Source: Treponema sp. UBA1793 (lineage in GTDB: Bacteria; Spirochaetota; Spirochaetia; Treponematales; Treponemataceae). From it: a stretch of DNA of 64,000 bases. The translations under genes and the position numbers were made by a program. The stretch lies in contig DCFX01000035.1 of NCBI GenBank assembly GCA_002314445.1, forward strand, positions 1 through 64,000, given 5' to 3'. This document shows, in pieces, positions 33,826 to 43,067 of this stretch. Within the stretch, counting starts at the first letter, position 1; every line of letters starts with the position of its first letter. A model generated the notes under the pieces. The model was not told where the DNA came from. It saw nothing but the letters and a program-made list of their open reading frames with translations, and did not search any database.

Positions 33826-35499
33826 TTAGAAATTCAGTGCGCTTACAACCGCGGCAACACCAGCCCTGCCGACATTGCTGCTTTTTCCTGCGCCCCACAC
33901 CTGGCGGCCGTCTTCTATTGTGATCTGCACGTACGCCATTGCACTTGTGTCGCTACCTGTCCCTATGCTGTGCTCATGGAACGACGTAATATTGAACCGC
34001 GGAGCGGGAGTCTGCTGCATCGCATTGACAAAAGCATCAAGAGGACCGTTGCCTTTTGCACCTATTGCATATTTTTTGCCCTGCCAATCAACCGTCCCAC
34101 GGCACAAAACCTGTTCGTTTTCATCCGTTCCTTCTCCGCCTTCAAGATGTGTTTCGTTCAAATCGATAATCCTGAGAGGGCTCGTTTTTGCAAGCCACGT
34201 TTTGTTAAAGATGTCGTAAATTTCAGCAGGCTTGAGTTCCCGCTGTGCCTCATCTGCGGCTTCTTTTATAACGTCGCCGAGCGCAGGATGCATTGCTTTC
34301 GGAAGCATCATGCCGTAATCCTGTTCCAGAATAAAGGCCGCGCCGCCCTTTCCTGACTGGCTGTTGATTCTTATTATACCTTCATACTGGCGGCCGAGGT
34401 CGTGCGGATCAATCGGAAGATACGGCACGTCCCAGAGTGCGCCATTGTCCATTTTAGCGCGTGCAGCCATTCCCTTGCGGATTGCATCCTGATGAGAGCC
34501 GGAGAATGCAGTGAACACAAGTTCTCCCGCGTACGGAACGCGCGGTCCGATTGTCATGCCGGTAAGTTTTTCATATTTTGCCGCAACATCTTCTATTCGC
34601 GCAAAATCAAGTTCAGGATCGACACCCTGCGTATACATATTGAGCGCAACGTTTACAATATCCAGATTACCCGTGCGTTCCCCGTTCCCGAACAACGTAC
34701 CCTCGACGCGGTCGGCACCTGCGAGCAGTCCCAGCTCGCACGAAGCAACACCCTCGCCGCGGTCGTTATGATTATGCAGGCTGATAATGACATTCTCACG
34801 GCCTGATATGTGTCTGCAGAAATATTCAATCTGGTCTGCAAAAATATTAGGGGTGGCGCACTCAACTGTCGTCGGCAGATTGAGAATGATTTTATCTTTT
34901 GTTGTCTGTGCCCACTGCTGTTTTACGGCTTCACAGATTTCAACGGCAAATTCTATTTCCGTCGTCGAAAAACTCTCAGGGGAATATTCAAGTCGGATTT
35001 TCGTATCATGCGCATCCGCAAGACAATCCTGCACGCATTTTACACCGTCTACCGCAAGCTGCTTAACCTGTTCCTTCGTCATGCCGAACGTGTATTTGCG
35101 CTGGGCAGGGGACGTTGAATTATAAATATGAAATATAGCCTTAGGAGCGCCTTTGAGTGATTCAAATGTTTTTTTCACAAGATGCTCGCGTGCCTGGCAG
35201 AGCACCTGAAGCGTTACATCTTCCGGCACCCTGTTTTCCTCAATAAGACGGCGGAGAAAAGTATATTCAGTGTCGGATGCAGACGGAAAACCTACTTCAA
35301 TCTCTTTAAAACCAAGTTTTACGAGCAGATCAAAAAATTCAAGCTTCTGATCCACACCCATCGGATTTACGAGTGCCTGATTTCCGTCACGGAGATCGAC
35401 AGATACCCATACCGGTGCTTTCGTAATACGCCTGTCGGGCCACTCCCTCTGTTCCATTTTAATTGCGGGAAAAGGCTGATACTTACCATTGATTTCCAT
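33826..35499 (-). CDS. leuA: 2-isopropylmalate synthase (class II, long form)
   Basis: First committed step of leucine synthesis: condenses 2-ketoisovalerate with acetyl-CoA. The 557-residue protein has the long-form N-terminus (PDRRITKAPVWVSVDLRDGNQALVNPM), the HMGL-like metal site HNHNDRGEGVASCELGLLAGADRVEGTLFGNGERTGN split over residues 245-285, and a C-terminal LeuA regulatory domain (about 430-557). AGGAG lies 7 bases before the ATG. Expression is very likely controlled by the leader-peptide attenuator directly upstream. leuS follows on the same strand; other leu genes are not in this window. Confidence 0.95.
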   Translation of the reverse strand: MEINGKYQPFPAIKMEQREWPDRRITKAPVWVSVDLRDGNQALVNPMGVDQKLEFFDLLVKLGFKEIEVGFPSASDTEYTFLRRLIEENRVPEDVTLQVLCQAREHLVKKTFESLKGAPKAIFHIYNSTSPAQRKYTFGMTKEQVKQLAVDGVKCVQDCLADAHDTKIRLEYSPESFSTTEIEFAVEICEAVKQQWAQTTKDKIILNLPTTVECATPNIFADQIEYFCRHISGRENVIISLHNHNDRGEGVASCELGLLAGADRVEGTLFGNGERTGNLDIVNVALNMYTQGVDPELDFARIEDVAAKYEKLTGMTIGPRVPYAGELVFTAFSGSHQDAIRKGMAARAKMDNGALWDVPYLPIDPHDLGRQYEGIIRINSQSGKGGAAFILEQDYGMMLPKAMHPALGDVIKEAADEAQRELKPAEIYDIFNKTWLAKTSPLRIIDLNETHLEGGEGTDENEQVLCRGTVDWQGKKYAIGAKGNGPLDAFVNAMQQTPAPRFNITSFHEHSIGTGSDTSAMAYVQITIEDGRQVWGAGKSSNVGRAGVAAVVSALNF

Positions 35500-35549
35500 T
35501 TTTCTGCTCCTTTTTTTACTGCGCCTGACGGCAATACTTTTTTTTAAAC

Positions 35550-35583
35550 AAAAAAAAGACCTGCCGCCATAAGCGACAGGTCT
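35550..35583 (-). terminator. Attenuator terminator in the leuA leader
   Basis: On the minus strand AGACCTGTCGC pairs with GCGGCAGGTCT (11 base pairs with one wobble), loop TTATG, then eight T (35550-35557). It lies between the leader peptide and leuA. The arm TACAGACC (35586-35579) can instead pair with GGTGCTGTA (35616-35608), which would break this terminator. Confidence 0.85.
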
Positions 35584-35617
35584 GTAAATTACTAAAATTT
35601 ACGACTATACAGCACCA

Positions 35618-35671
35618 TCAGCTCAGGCGATTTGTGAGAAAACCTGCTAGTAGTAGAACTGTATAAATCAT
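35618..35671 (-). CDS. Leucine attenuator leader peptide (17 residues)
   Basis: Reads M-I-Y-T-V-L-L-L-A-G-F-L-T-N-R-L-S then TGA. Five of 17 residues are Leu, including three consecutive CTA codons followed by CTC and CTG. It lies between a strong promoter and an intrinsic terminator upstream of leuA, the architecture of leuL-type attenuation in which a ribosome stalled for lack of charged tRNA-Leu allows read-through. The CUAGCAG at the Leu codons (35650-35644) can pair with CUGUAUAG (35612-35605), so stalling there would release the antiterminator strand. The ATG is only 6 bases after the -10 box and has no ribosome site, so the peptide looks leaderless. Confidence 0.85.
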   Translation of the reverse strand: MIYTVLLLAGFLTNRLS

Positions 35672-35677
35672 ATTTAT

Positions 35678-35706
35678 ATTATGCAGCAAAAATCAAACAA
35701 TGTCAA
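35678..35706 (-). promoter_or_regulatory. leuA promoter
   Basis: TTGACA (35701-35706), 17-base spacer, CATAAT (35678-35683). The leader peptide ATG begins 6 bases further on. Confidence 0.75.
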
Positions 35707-35723
35707 GAAACAAGTATGCTCAT

Positions 35724-37904
35724 TCATTTCTTGCAGATTCCGTTAAACACAGTCCGCAGCCTGTCGTTGAACATCTCTGTGTCTGCATGGAGCTGATGCA
35801 GAAAAGTATTGTCGTTCAATGAACCAAGAACGGCTGTCATCTCATCCGTATTACGGTATGTCATCTTCCTGAAATAATCCGTGTAATCCTTCTCTCGGGA
35901 AGAAATTGAGGCAGTATACATACTGCTTGAAACAATAGTGACATCGTCAATGATGTCCTGATAGATATCGTTTGTAAACTGCTCTATCGGACAGGAATAC
36001 AGCTGCTCCAGAAGATAAAGTGCATATCTTGTTTTATACCGTGAATATGACAGCTCACAGGAATCATAAAATTCATGAACACCGTTCCAGCCGGTAATTG
36101 TTCCGTCCTTGATGCAGGTAAATAATTCCTGTACCTTTTCTTCCGGAATGATCTGTCCGCCTACATTGAGCCATGAAGTATATAACGGCAGTTCCCGGAG
36201 GGATTCGATCACTTCATGCGTAAGGGTTTCCTGTTCTATTTTTGTACAGTACTCAACAAGTGTACGGGCACAAAAAAATTTAACGATTTTCCGGTACATT
36301 TTATATGCACGAACCGGTTTAAATATCATGGCACCGTATTTCTTCTGGCACTGCGGATCGAAAAGCGTAAAATCAGCATCAGGATTCTGATGAAGGAAAT
36401 CTTTGGCTTTCTGATACAGTTCCGCCGGCGTCCCGGCACTTTCGGCAGCAGCTTTATCAAGATTGGGAAGAATGAGCGATGTTAGATAAATTATCCTGTC
36501 AAGAGATGACATAATTTCCTGCATCGTATCGGGAGCAAGAGGGTCTGTCTCAATATGCTGCACTTTTACGACACGTTTATCGCGGGTCTGGAATTTATAC
36601 TTATTCCGCACGATTGCAAACATATTATACATGAACCACCATGCCGGAATAATACGAACACACTGGTCTCCGTTTTCTCCCATTGTAACAAGCGCAAACG
36701 GATACGGAATATCAAGTTCGTGCTGATAAGACCCTTTTGCTACGAGCACGAACGATGCAAATTTGCAGTTGTGTTTAAAATCACTGCAGAGCCCCGGCCA
36801 GAATCCGCGTTTGGCCAGAATTTCTCCGTCGGGACTGCGCGAATTATGATTACTTCCTATCGTCGCGCCAGCCGCAATATTTGACTGCCCCATAACGGTC
36901 GAAGCAATAAGAAAAGATGAATTATGGTGCTGTTCATGAAAAGGAAATATCAGATTGTTAAGAATCTCACAGCAGGAAACGGTGGAATTGTCGCCAAGTA
37001 TCGAATTAAGCAGACGCGCACCGTATTTGAGCTGACAATTACGCCCCAATACGAAACGTACTGCCACAGACTGATAAAACACATGGCTTCCGTATCCCAT
37101 GATTCCGTTTACAAGTTCCACACCTTCACCAATCTGGGATTCTTCCTCTTCGGAAGAAAGAATCGTAATGTTTTTAAGTTTAAACGCACCTTTGATATAT
37201 GCGCACGCCCCGACTTTCGCATCTTTCAACAGTGTCGTATTCTTAATTACCGCGTCGTTCCCGACAACGCCGTACGTGTTAAGTTCGCCGTCGTTCCCTT
37301 TTTCCGTAAGTTCAATAAGGCGCTGCATCAATTCTTTATCGTCACGGTAGCGGGACCAGAGATAGGCGTCTGCCGAGATCATGCTTTCAAAAGGAAGGAC
37401 GGAACGACCGCCGTTTTCATTTCCCACACTAATCCAGATGCGGTTTTCTTCCGGTTCTCCGTGTTTCAATATTCCTGTCCCGAATTTGGAATGATTTGTA
37501 CAGCTCATCTCCTGAATATTGAACAGCAAAACTCTGTCTCCGAGCCGGTAATTTTCAAGATAATAAACATTTCGTATAACGTCGTCGTCTCCTGTCACGA
37601 CATTCGTAAGTTTTGAACGGTAAATACCCGTTTCAAGTTCGAGATCGTGATACTTAAGTCTTGCAGGACGAAGACTTCCAAGCACTATAAATCCCGAAAA
37701 GACAGATTCCTGTATAAGAGACGGATCAAAACTTCCCTGAGCAGCGTCGACATAGACATTCTGCCATAGAGGATCCTCTGATGAATTAAGATTATGCTCA
37801 AGTATATTTATTTCCTGTGCGGTTAAATGACGCTTGCCGACAGTCAGTTCTGCAGGTACGGAAATGTGTACAGTATTTCTGTCTATATAGGTTATTTTTA
37901 GCAT
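35724..37904 (-). CDS. DUF4954-like protein with left-handed beta-helix region
   Basis: 726 residues, no signal peptide. The middle (about 220-380) reads as hexapeptide repeats of a left-handed beta helix (GVVGNDAVIKNTTLLKDAKVG, IGEGVELVNGIMGYGSHV, AAGATIGSNHNSRSPDG), as in acyl/nucleotidyl transferases. The C-terminal half is helical. The overall layout resembles the uncharacterised DUF4954 family of treponemes and Bacteroidetes; this assignment is from memory and not searched. The GSNHNSRSPDGEILAKRGFWPGL block is a strong candidate active-site loop. The ATG lies 8 bases after a -10 box with no ribosome site. The gene is divergent from the M16-like gene, sharing a -35 element. Confidence 0.6.
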   Translation of the reverse strand: MLKITYIDRNTVHISVPAELTVGKRHLTAQEINILEHNLNSSEDPLWQNVYVDAAQGSFDPSLIQESVFSGFIVLGSLRPARLKYHDLELETGIYRSKLTNVVTGDDDVIRNVYYLENYRLGDRVLLFNIQEMSCTNHSKFGTGILKHGEPEENRIWISVGNENGGRSVLPFESMISADAYLWSRYRDDKELMQRLIELTEKGNDGELNTYGVVGNDAVIKNTTLLKDAKVGACAYIKGAFKLKNITILSSEEEESQIGEGVELVNGIMGYGSHVFYQSVAVRFVLGRNCQLKYGARLLNSILGDNSTVSCCEILNNLIFPFHEQHHNSSFLIASTVMGQSNIAAGATIGSNHNSRSPDGEILAKRGFWPGLCSDFKHNCKFASFVLVAKGSYQHELDIPYPFALVTMGENGDQCVRIIPAWWFMYNMFAIVRNKYKFQTRDKRVVKVQHIETDPLAPDTMQEIMSSLDRIIYLTSLILPNLDKAAAESAGTPAELYQKAKDFLHQNPDADFTLFDPQCQKKYGAMIFKPVRAYKMYRKIVKFFCARTLVEYCTKIEQETLTHEVIESLRELPLYTSWLNVGGQIIPEEKVQELFTCIKDGTITGWNGVHEFYDSCELSYSRYKTRYALYLLEQLYSCPIEQFTNDIYQDIIDDVTIVSSSMYTASISSREKDYTDYFRKMTYRNTDEMTAVLGSLNDNTFLHQLHADTEMFNDRLRTVFNGICKK

Positions 37905-37912
37905 ATTTTTAT

Positions 37913-37963
37913 ATTTTAGCTATGCATATCTACTTTGTCAAACATTGAACACTTGTATATAAT
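37913..37963. promoter_or_regulatory. Divergent promoters sharing one -35 element
   Basis: The core TTTGTCAA is read as TTGTCA (37935-37940) on the plus strand, 17 bases before TATAAT (37958-37963). On the minus strand it is read as TTGACA (37941-37936), 17 bases before TAAAAT (37918-37913). The plus promoter serves the M16-like gene at 37976 and the minus promoter the gene at 37904. Confidence 0.65.
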
Positions 37964-37975
37964 AAGGGACAGGTT

Positions 37976-40846
37976 ATGAAGCAAAACATCCTGAAACTGA
38001 TTTTTCCTTTTATTTCTCTTCTTCTGATATTTGGTCTTTCTTCCGCAGTATCCGCCCAAACGGCTGATGGACCTGAAGGATTCGGCGAATATACGCTTGA
38101 GAACGGCATGAAAGTCTTCATTCTTGAAGATTTTTCATCAGCGCCGGTACGCATCGAATATACCGTGCATGCGGGAATAAGCGCGCAGACACCTGAAACG
38201 GCAGGATTTTTTCCTTTGTATACGCGTCTTTTTCAAAATGCGGGCAAAACGTCGTATGGAGCGCAGAACAAAAACTGGTTTCCGGACGCAGCCGGTTCAA
38301 CGTGCGGAGCAGATTCCGCACGGTACATCATAACGGTTGCATCGTCACAAGCAGAAAGTGTACTCAAACAGTTCGCATACTGCGCATTTTCCCCACTCTT
38401 CAGTGATACCGATTTGAAAGCGCAATTTTCAGAACTTAAGACGAAAGTAATGAATTACGCTTTCAGCACGGCAGGATTTATTAACAGCAGCATAGATGCA
38501 AGGGTATATGCAGATGCTCCCTGGAAACAGGATACAGGAATATACCCGTCTCTTTTTACAAACACGCCGGACGCACAGGTACGGACAATTCTGACGGCCA
38601 TCTCGCGTACATATTATACGCCGCAGAACAGCGCCCTCTTTATAAGCGGAGGGATTACAAAAAAAACAGCGCTTGCTCTTGCAGAAAAAACATTCGGTTC
38701 GTGGCCTGCGGGAACTGTTTCAATTCCTCAGAACGATAATGGAGAGACAGCAGCTGATGCTGCAAAAAAACAGCGGCGTTTCGTTCTGTATGATCCCGTC
38801 TTTTCTGCCGACATGACCCAGATTGTCGTACAATACACGGGGCTTTCCATGACGCAGGCAGATACAGCCGCTGCCGCATTTAACGCGCATGAGTCTTCGA
38901 TTAAAACGGAACTGCTCTCTCATAAGGAGCTTGCAATAAGGGGGGCTGAATATATCAATGCGGCGGCTGCACACAAAAACGGACAGTCACGACTTATATT
39001 CCAGTCGCTTCTTGAAAAAACTAAGGCCTCGCCGTGTAAACAGGCAGACGTATTCCTCAGCAGCGTAAAAGGAGCTGCAGACAATGCACAGAACAGCGGA
39101 TTCGTACAGGCGCAGCATGATTTAGTTACGGACTACCGCTCTCTGTACGGCAGTTCGTCTTCGCTTATGGACAAACTTTCCGAATTATGGGCGGTCGAAA
39201 ATAAACTGAATGACAGAACGGCACAACCGCTTATTTCATATCTGCTCTCACGGCCTGTTGAAATTATCAATTTCAATGCCGAATCGTTTCGTACAGCATA
39301 TGACAGCGAAGAACCTTTCGTATTCGTACTTGTAAACAGCAGCATATACAATAAGTATGCCGCAGAATTCAAAAATGCCGGATATGAACCTGTAACACAA
39401 AAAAACGGTTCATGGTATACACAGGAACTGTATAAAAACGTGCTGAAAAACCATACAGCCGGGGCTTCCACGCCGGCAGCAGACGGAGAACAGGATGATG
39501 CATCCTGGTATGCATCACAGAATGCTTCGCAATTCTCGTCAATTACGCTTTCAAACGGCATTCCGGTCGTGTTCAAGGAAAATAAATCTTCTTCTTCCGT
39601 CCTTATCATGATTTCAATAAGCGGAGGAAAAATAAGCAGCGCGGATAATCCCGGCTTTTTCTCAATTCTTGTCAATGCACTTGCAGGCAACATCCAGAAG
39701 GAATTGAATACGCAGAAAGAAAACGGAATAATCGAAGGAGTTCCTGCCGTTCTTGCTGAAACGGATTTTACAAGCGGGATAATCACGGTCGAATGTCTTT
39801 CTACCGACATGAACTCGGTTATACAGTGCATATCACGTGCGGTTATTTACGGAAACGTCCAGCCTGCACAGGCGGACGGACTTATCTACGATGCCCGCTC
39901 GCGCAAACGGCTCCATGACAGCGACACGGGGAACCAGCTTTACGGCAGCGCAGTCCGTGAAATTTTTGCAGGCACACCGTATACAGCGCTGTTTGACAGC
40001 GACAGGGATATACTTGAAAATATGCAGTTCATGCCTCTGGCTTCGTCATATCCGTCACTGCTAGACGCCTCTCGGTACACAATCATTGTCACGGGCAGTT
40101 TCCACAGAGAGGATGTCAGCAATGAGCTTGAAACATCATTCGGCATACTCCTGTCGCAGACGGAACGCAAAAATAACCGGCAGGCAGTTCCCGTTCCAAA
40201 ATTTCCGGATGACAAAAAACTTTCCGTACGGCTGCGCCATCTTTTTCTCACCGACGTGGATGCAGGAGATGCCGGACCGCAGCCTGCAGTTCTTGTCCCG
40301 ACAAAAAATTTCTCCGATCCGGTACAGTACTGGCTGCCGTCACCGCCTCCGTCGTCGCCTGATTTTGCCGTATTCAATGCGCTCGTCTACACGCTGCGTT
40401 CGAGACTTGAAAAAAACGCAGCATCGGTTTCAGCAGACATCATGGTGAAGGCTGATACCGCTTCGTACGGAATGCAGGCCGCAGTCATTACGCTTACCCG
40501 CATCGGGCATATGCAGCAGGCAGACGCACTTTATGAAAAGACAGCCGCCAAGCTCTGTAAAGATGCGGAGGATAATGCTGCATGGAAAAATCTGGCGGAA
40601 GAAATGTTCAGCTGCTGGGTGCTCGGCAGCCTTTCCGGCACACAGTCGAACCGGGGCACAGCTCTGCTCATGCATGAAGGCATAGAACAGGCGGGTACAG
40701 GAGACATAGAAAAAGATGCAGCGCAGTACCTCACAGACTATGAAACTGTATGCACCGCTTCTCAAAAGATGACGGCTGATATATGCAGCAGATATTTTAC
40801 ATCGCGTGCGCCGCTGCGGCTTTATTCTGCGGATGCCGTAAAATAA
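37976..40846 (+). CDS. Exported M16-fold protein that has lost both zinc motifs
   Basis: 956 residues with a signal peptide (LIFPFISLLLIFGLSSAVSAQ). Both halves have the M16 beginning (YTLENGMKVFILEDFSSAPV and ITLSNGIPVVFKENKSSSSV). In the first half the place of HxxEH reads PLYTR (GFFPLYTRLFQNAG); the paralogue at 14743-16239 has HLYEH in the same context. The second half reads FSILVNALAG there. It therefore cannot bind zinc in the usual way and is probably a non-proteolytic chaperone or scaffold in the periplasm. GGGACAGG precedes the ATG. It converges on the formyl-THF ligase gene with 6 bases between stops. Confidence 0.75.
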   Translation: MKQNILKLIFPFISLLLIFGLSSAVSAQTADGPEGFGEYTLENGMKVFILEDFSSAPVRIEYTVHAGISAQTPETAGFFPLYTRLFQNAGKTSYGAQNKNWFPDAAGSTCGADSARYIITVASSQAESVLKQFAYCAFSPLFSDTDLKAQFSELKTKVMNYAFSTAGFINSSIDARVYADAPWKQDTGIYPSLFTNTPDAQVRTILTAISRTYYTPQNSALFISGGITKKTALALAEKTFGSWPAGTVSIPQNDNGETAADAAKKQRRFVLYDPVFSADMTQIVVQYTGLSMTQADTAAAAFNAHESSIKTELLSHKELAIRGAEYINAAAAHKNGQSRLIFQSLLEKTKASPCKQADVFLSSVKGAADNAQNSGFVQAQHDLVTDYRSLYGSSSSLMDKLSELWAVENKLNDRTAQPLISYLLSRPVEIINFNAESFRTAYDSEEPFVFVLVNSSIYNKYAAEFKNAGYEPVTQKNGSWYTQELYKNVLKNHTAGASTPAADGEQDDASWYASQNASQFSSITLSNGIPVVFKENKSSSSVLIMISISGGKISSADNPGFFSILVNALAGNIQKELNTQKENGIIEGVPAVLAETDFTSGIITVECLSTDMNSVIQCISRAVIYGNVQPAQADGLIYDARSRKRLHDSDTGNQLYGSAVREIFAGTPYTALFDSDRDILENMQFMPLASSYPSLLDASRYTIIVTGSFHREDVSNELETSFGILLSQTERKNNRQAVPVPKFPDDKKLSVRLRHLFLTDVDAGDAGPQPAVLVPTKNFSDPVQYWLPSPPPSSPDFAVFNALVYTLRSRLEKNAASVSADIMVKADTASYGMQAAVITLTRIGHMQQADALYEKTAAKLCKDAEDNAAWKNLAEEMFSCWVLGSLSGTQSNRGTALLMHEGIEQAGTGDIEKDAAQYLTDYETVCTASQKMTADICSRYFTSRAPLRLYSADAVK

Positions 40847-40852
40847 AGTTCT

Positions 40853-41482
40853 TTATCCGCACACAAAAAAACCGGAATCATCCGCTATGTGCGTAAGGCG
40901 CAAATCAAAATTGTTGTGAGGCACTGACTCAAGCACCTGCAGGCTGAAGCAGACAGCGACAAGCGCAGGAGGCTGATTTAGTTCCTCATTTTTTATACGC
41001 CTCACGTACGTATCATAATATCCCTTTCCCCTGCCCAACCGGTTCCCGTCTTTTGAAAAAGCCAGCCCCGGAACGGCAATCGCGGCATGAGGCGGGAATT
41101 GCAGCGTGTCTACCTTTTCCGCTGTTTTTTCAGGTTCAAAAATACCATACGAACCTGCGGTAAGCTGACCGGAGACAGGCCTATTCCCGTCGAGATAATA
41201 AAAATCCATCTGCCCCTCCCCGTACGTACAGGGAACGGCAACGCGTTTTCCGTCTGCCAGCGCCGTTTCAATGATATACGACGTATTAACTTCGTCGGGT
41301 AGTGGGACAAATAAAAGGACAGTCTCTGCATTCTGATATACTTCTGAAGTGAGAAAAGCGCGGTCAGCATCAGCGGATGCCTTCATTCTGTTCTGACTGT
41401 CAGCACAGAATGATTTTATATGCATGCGCATTTCACGTCGCAGTGCGTCTTTCTGACTAACGAGATCCGACTGTTCCACCAC
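40853..41482 (-). CDS. 5-formyltetrahydrofolate cyclo-ligase
   Basis: Converts 5-formyl-THF to 5,10-methenyl-THF with ATP. The 209 residues show the family landmarks: KDALRREMR near the N-terminus, VLLFVPLPDEVNTSYI, the substrate region FEPEK and the ATP-binding loop GNRLGRGKGYYDTYVRR. The GTG start (41482, or 41479) lies inside the 3' end of the upstream hydrogenase-like gene, right after GGAGG, so translation is coupled. An ATG at residue 19 is a less likely alternative. Confidence 0.92.
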   Translation of the reverse strand: MVEQSDLVSQKDALRREMRMHIKSFCADSQNRMKASADADRAFLTSEVYQNAETVLLFVPLPDEVNTSYIIETALADGKRVAVPCTYGEGQMDFYYLDGNRPVSGQLTAGSYGIFEPEKTAEKVDTLQFPPHAAIAVPGLAFSKDGNRLGRGKGYYDTYVRRIKNEELNQPPALVAVCFSLQVLESVPHNNFDLRLTHIADDSGFFVCG

Positions 41483-43067
41483 CGCCTCCAGCTTTATTAT
41501 TTTTACCGAACAGTAATTCTTCGTAGCGTGATTTCATTATCGTCACGCAGTCTTCAAGTTTTGCCTGATGGCGTACAATATCCTCTGCAAGCGCACGGCA
41601 GTTAGGCGCGCCGCAGGAACCGCAGTCAAGACCGGGCAGCTGTTCAATAATGTCTTCCATATTTTGCATCATCTTGCGTGCGGTTGCAAAATCACCGCTC
41701 AACTGCCGGGCAGGACGTGGCGTAATTTTCTTCGTAAATGACAGCGCTTCTATATCGGGATCAGGTTCATCGAGCAGATCAGTAAGAAGCGGCGAGGCCG
41801 CATTAGCCCTGTCCTCCGACGCATTCTCGGCTGCAAGCGTTGCGGCAAGCGTTTTATTCCTCACTGCTGGAGAAGCCTCATTCTGCGCTTCTTCCGCAGA
41901 ATGGGGGCGCTCGTTTTCCGGCAGCGTACGGGAAGCTAAATCTGCCGCCTGTACACGCCTGTTCCGCAGTCTGTTCCGCAGAACGGCAAGACCTTCACTG
42001 CCCGGCTTTATCATGAGAGGGCCGTTGATACAGCCGCCGGGGCATGCATCAATCTCTGCAAAATCGTACGAACTCATCTGCCCGTCTTCAATCGACTCAA
42101 GCGTCTCGATTACCTGCTGAATGCCGCATGCCGTAATCCAGTTGAACTTTTCCGGATGTTCGAGAAAATGCACAGCATATTCCGATTCGCCCGATTCGCG
42201 CCCCCATGCAAGGCCATCCGGCGCATCGCTGTAATATTCCGAAATTTCAGGAAGTTTTATTCTGGATTCGACAGGTTTTCCGTCTTTCGATACAAAGTTC
42301 AGAGCTTTGAGTTCTTCAGCAATTTCGCTTACCGATTTTTTCTCATCGCTGCGCATTTTTCGCAGTTCCGTAACGAGCGGCAGATAGAGCGATGCAAACG
42401 AAAAAGCACCGTCAATCGCAGTTGAATCGTAGCCGACAGGGGAACGCGCAACCGTTATCTTCGCAGAGCACGGCGAAATAAGAAAAATACCGGTTTTATC
42501 CGCAGGGCCTGCGCGCGATTCCAGATCCTTACGTGCCCTTCTTGCAGTAAGTTCGACAGGAGGCAGCAGTGGAAGTATGTTGTCGAGCAACGAAGGGAAA
42601 CGCACTTCTATCAGTTTGATGACAGTCGGACACGAAGATGAAATGAGCGGTTTCGGCAGATTTTTTCCGTGGCTCAGCAGATACGACGTCGCGCGGCTTA
42701 TGCGGAGTGCATCCTCTGACACATCGAACACGTCAGTAAAGCCGAGAAGCTTGAACGCATCATGTATCTGCTTCTTTGAATAATGAACATTGAACTGCCC
42801 GTATATCGACGGAGTAATAAGAGCCGCCTTCAGCGTATACGGCTCCAAATCCTTTATATCGGCAGAGAGTGAATATTTAGCCTTGTTCGGGCAGTGCCTG
42901 ATGCATTCTCCACAGTCGATGCACCGTTCCTCAAGAATATGAGCCTTGCCGTTGCGGACCCGTATTGCCTCTGCAGGGCAGCCGGTAACGCATATAGTGC
43001 AGCCCTTGCACATATCCTCGTGAAGATGAACTGAATGAAACTGTGACGGAAACTGTTCTTCAGGCAT
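41457..43067 (-). CDS. Iron-only-hydrogenase-like iron-sulfur protein
   Basis: 536 residues. Two N-terminal [4Fe-4S] ferredoxin motifs (CKGCTICVTGCP, CIDCGECIRHCP) are followed by the iron-hydrogenase large-subunit fold (about 75-360). The H-cluster loops are degenerate but keep their cysteines: SSSCPTV, SPCSAK and DACPGGC. A charged linker follows, and the C-terminus carries an RnfB-like Fe-S motif CGSCGAPNCRALAEDIVRHQ with a further Cys in LEDC. This matches the regulatory or 'sensory' hydrogenase-like class rather than a hydrogen-evolving enzyme. It overlaps the RsbW-like kinase gene by 8 bases. The group suggests redox or hydrogen sensing. Confidence 0.85.
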   Translation of the reverse strand: MPEEQFPSQFHSVHLHEDMCKGCTICVTGCPAEAIRVRNGKAHILEERCIDCGECIRHCPNKAKYSLSADIKDLEPYTLKAALITPSIYGQFNVHYSKKQIHDAFKLLGFTDVFDVSEDALRISRATSYLLSHGKNLPKPLISSSCPTVIKLIEVRFPSLLDNILPLLPPVELTARRARKDLESRAGPADKTGIFLISPCSAKITVARSPVGYDSTAIDGAFSFASLYLPLVTELRKMRSDEKKSVSEIAEELKALNFVSKDGKPVESRIKLPEISEYYSDAPDGLAWGRESGESEYAVHFLEHPEKFNWITACGIQQVIETLESIEDGQMSSYDFAEIDACPGGCINGPLMIKPGSEGLAVLRNRLRNRRVQAADLASRTLPENERPHSAEEAQNEASPAVRNKTLAATLAAENASEDRANAASPLLTDLLDEPDPDIEALSFTKKITPRPARQLSGDFATARKMMQNMEDIIEQLPGLDCGSCGAPNCRALAEDIVRHQAKLEDCVTIMKSRYEELLFGKNNKAGGGGGTVGSR

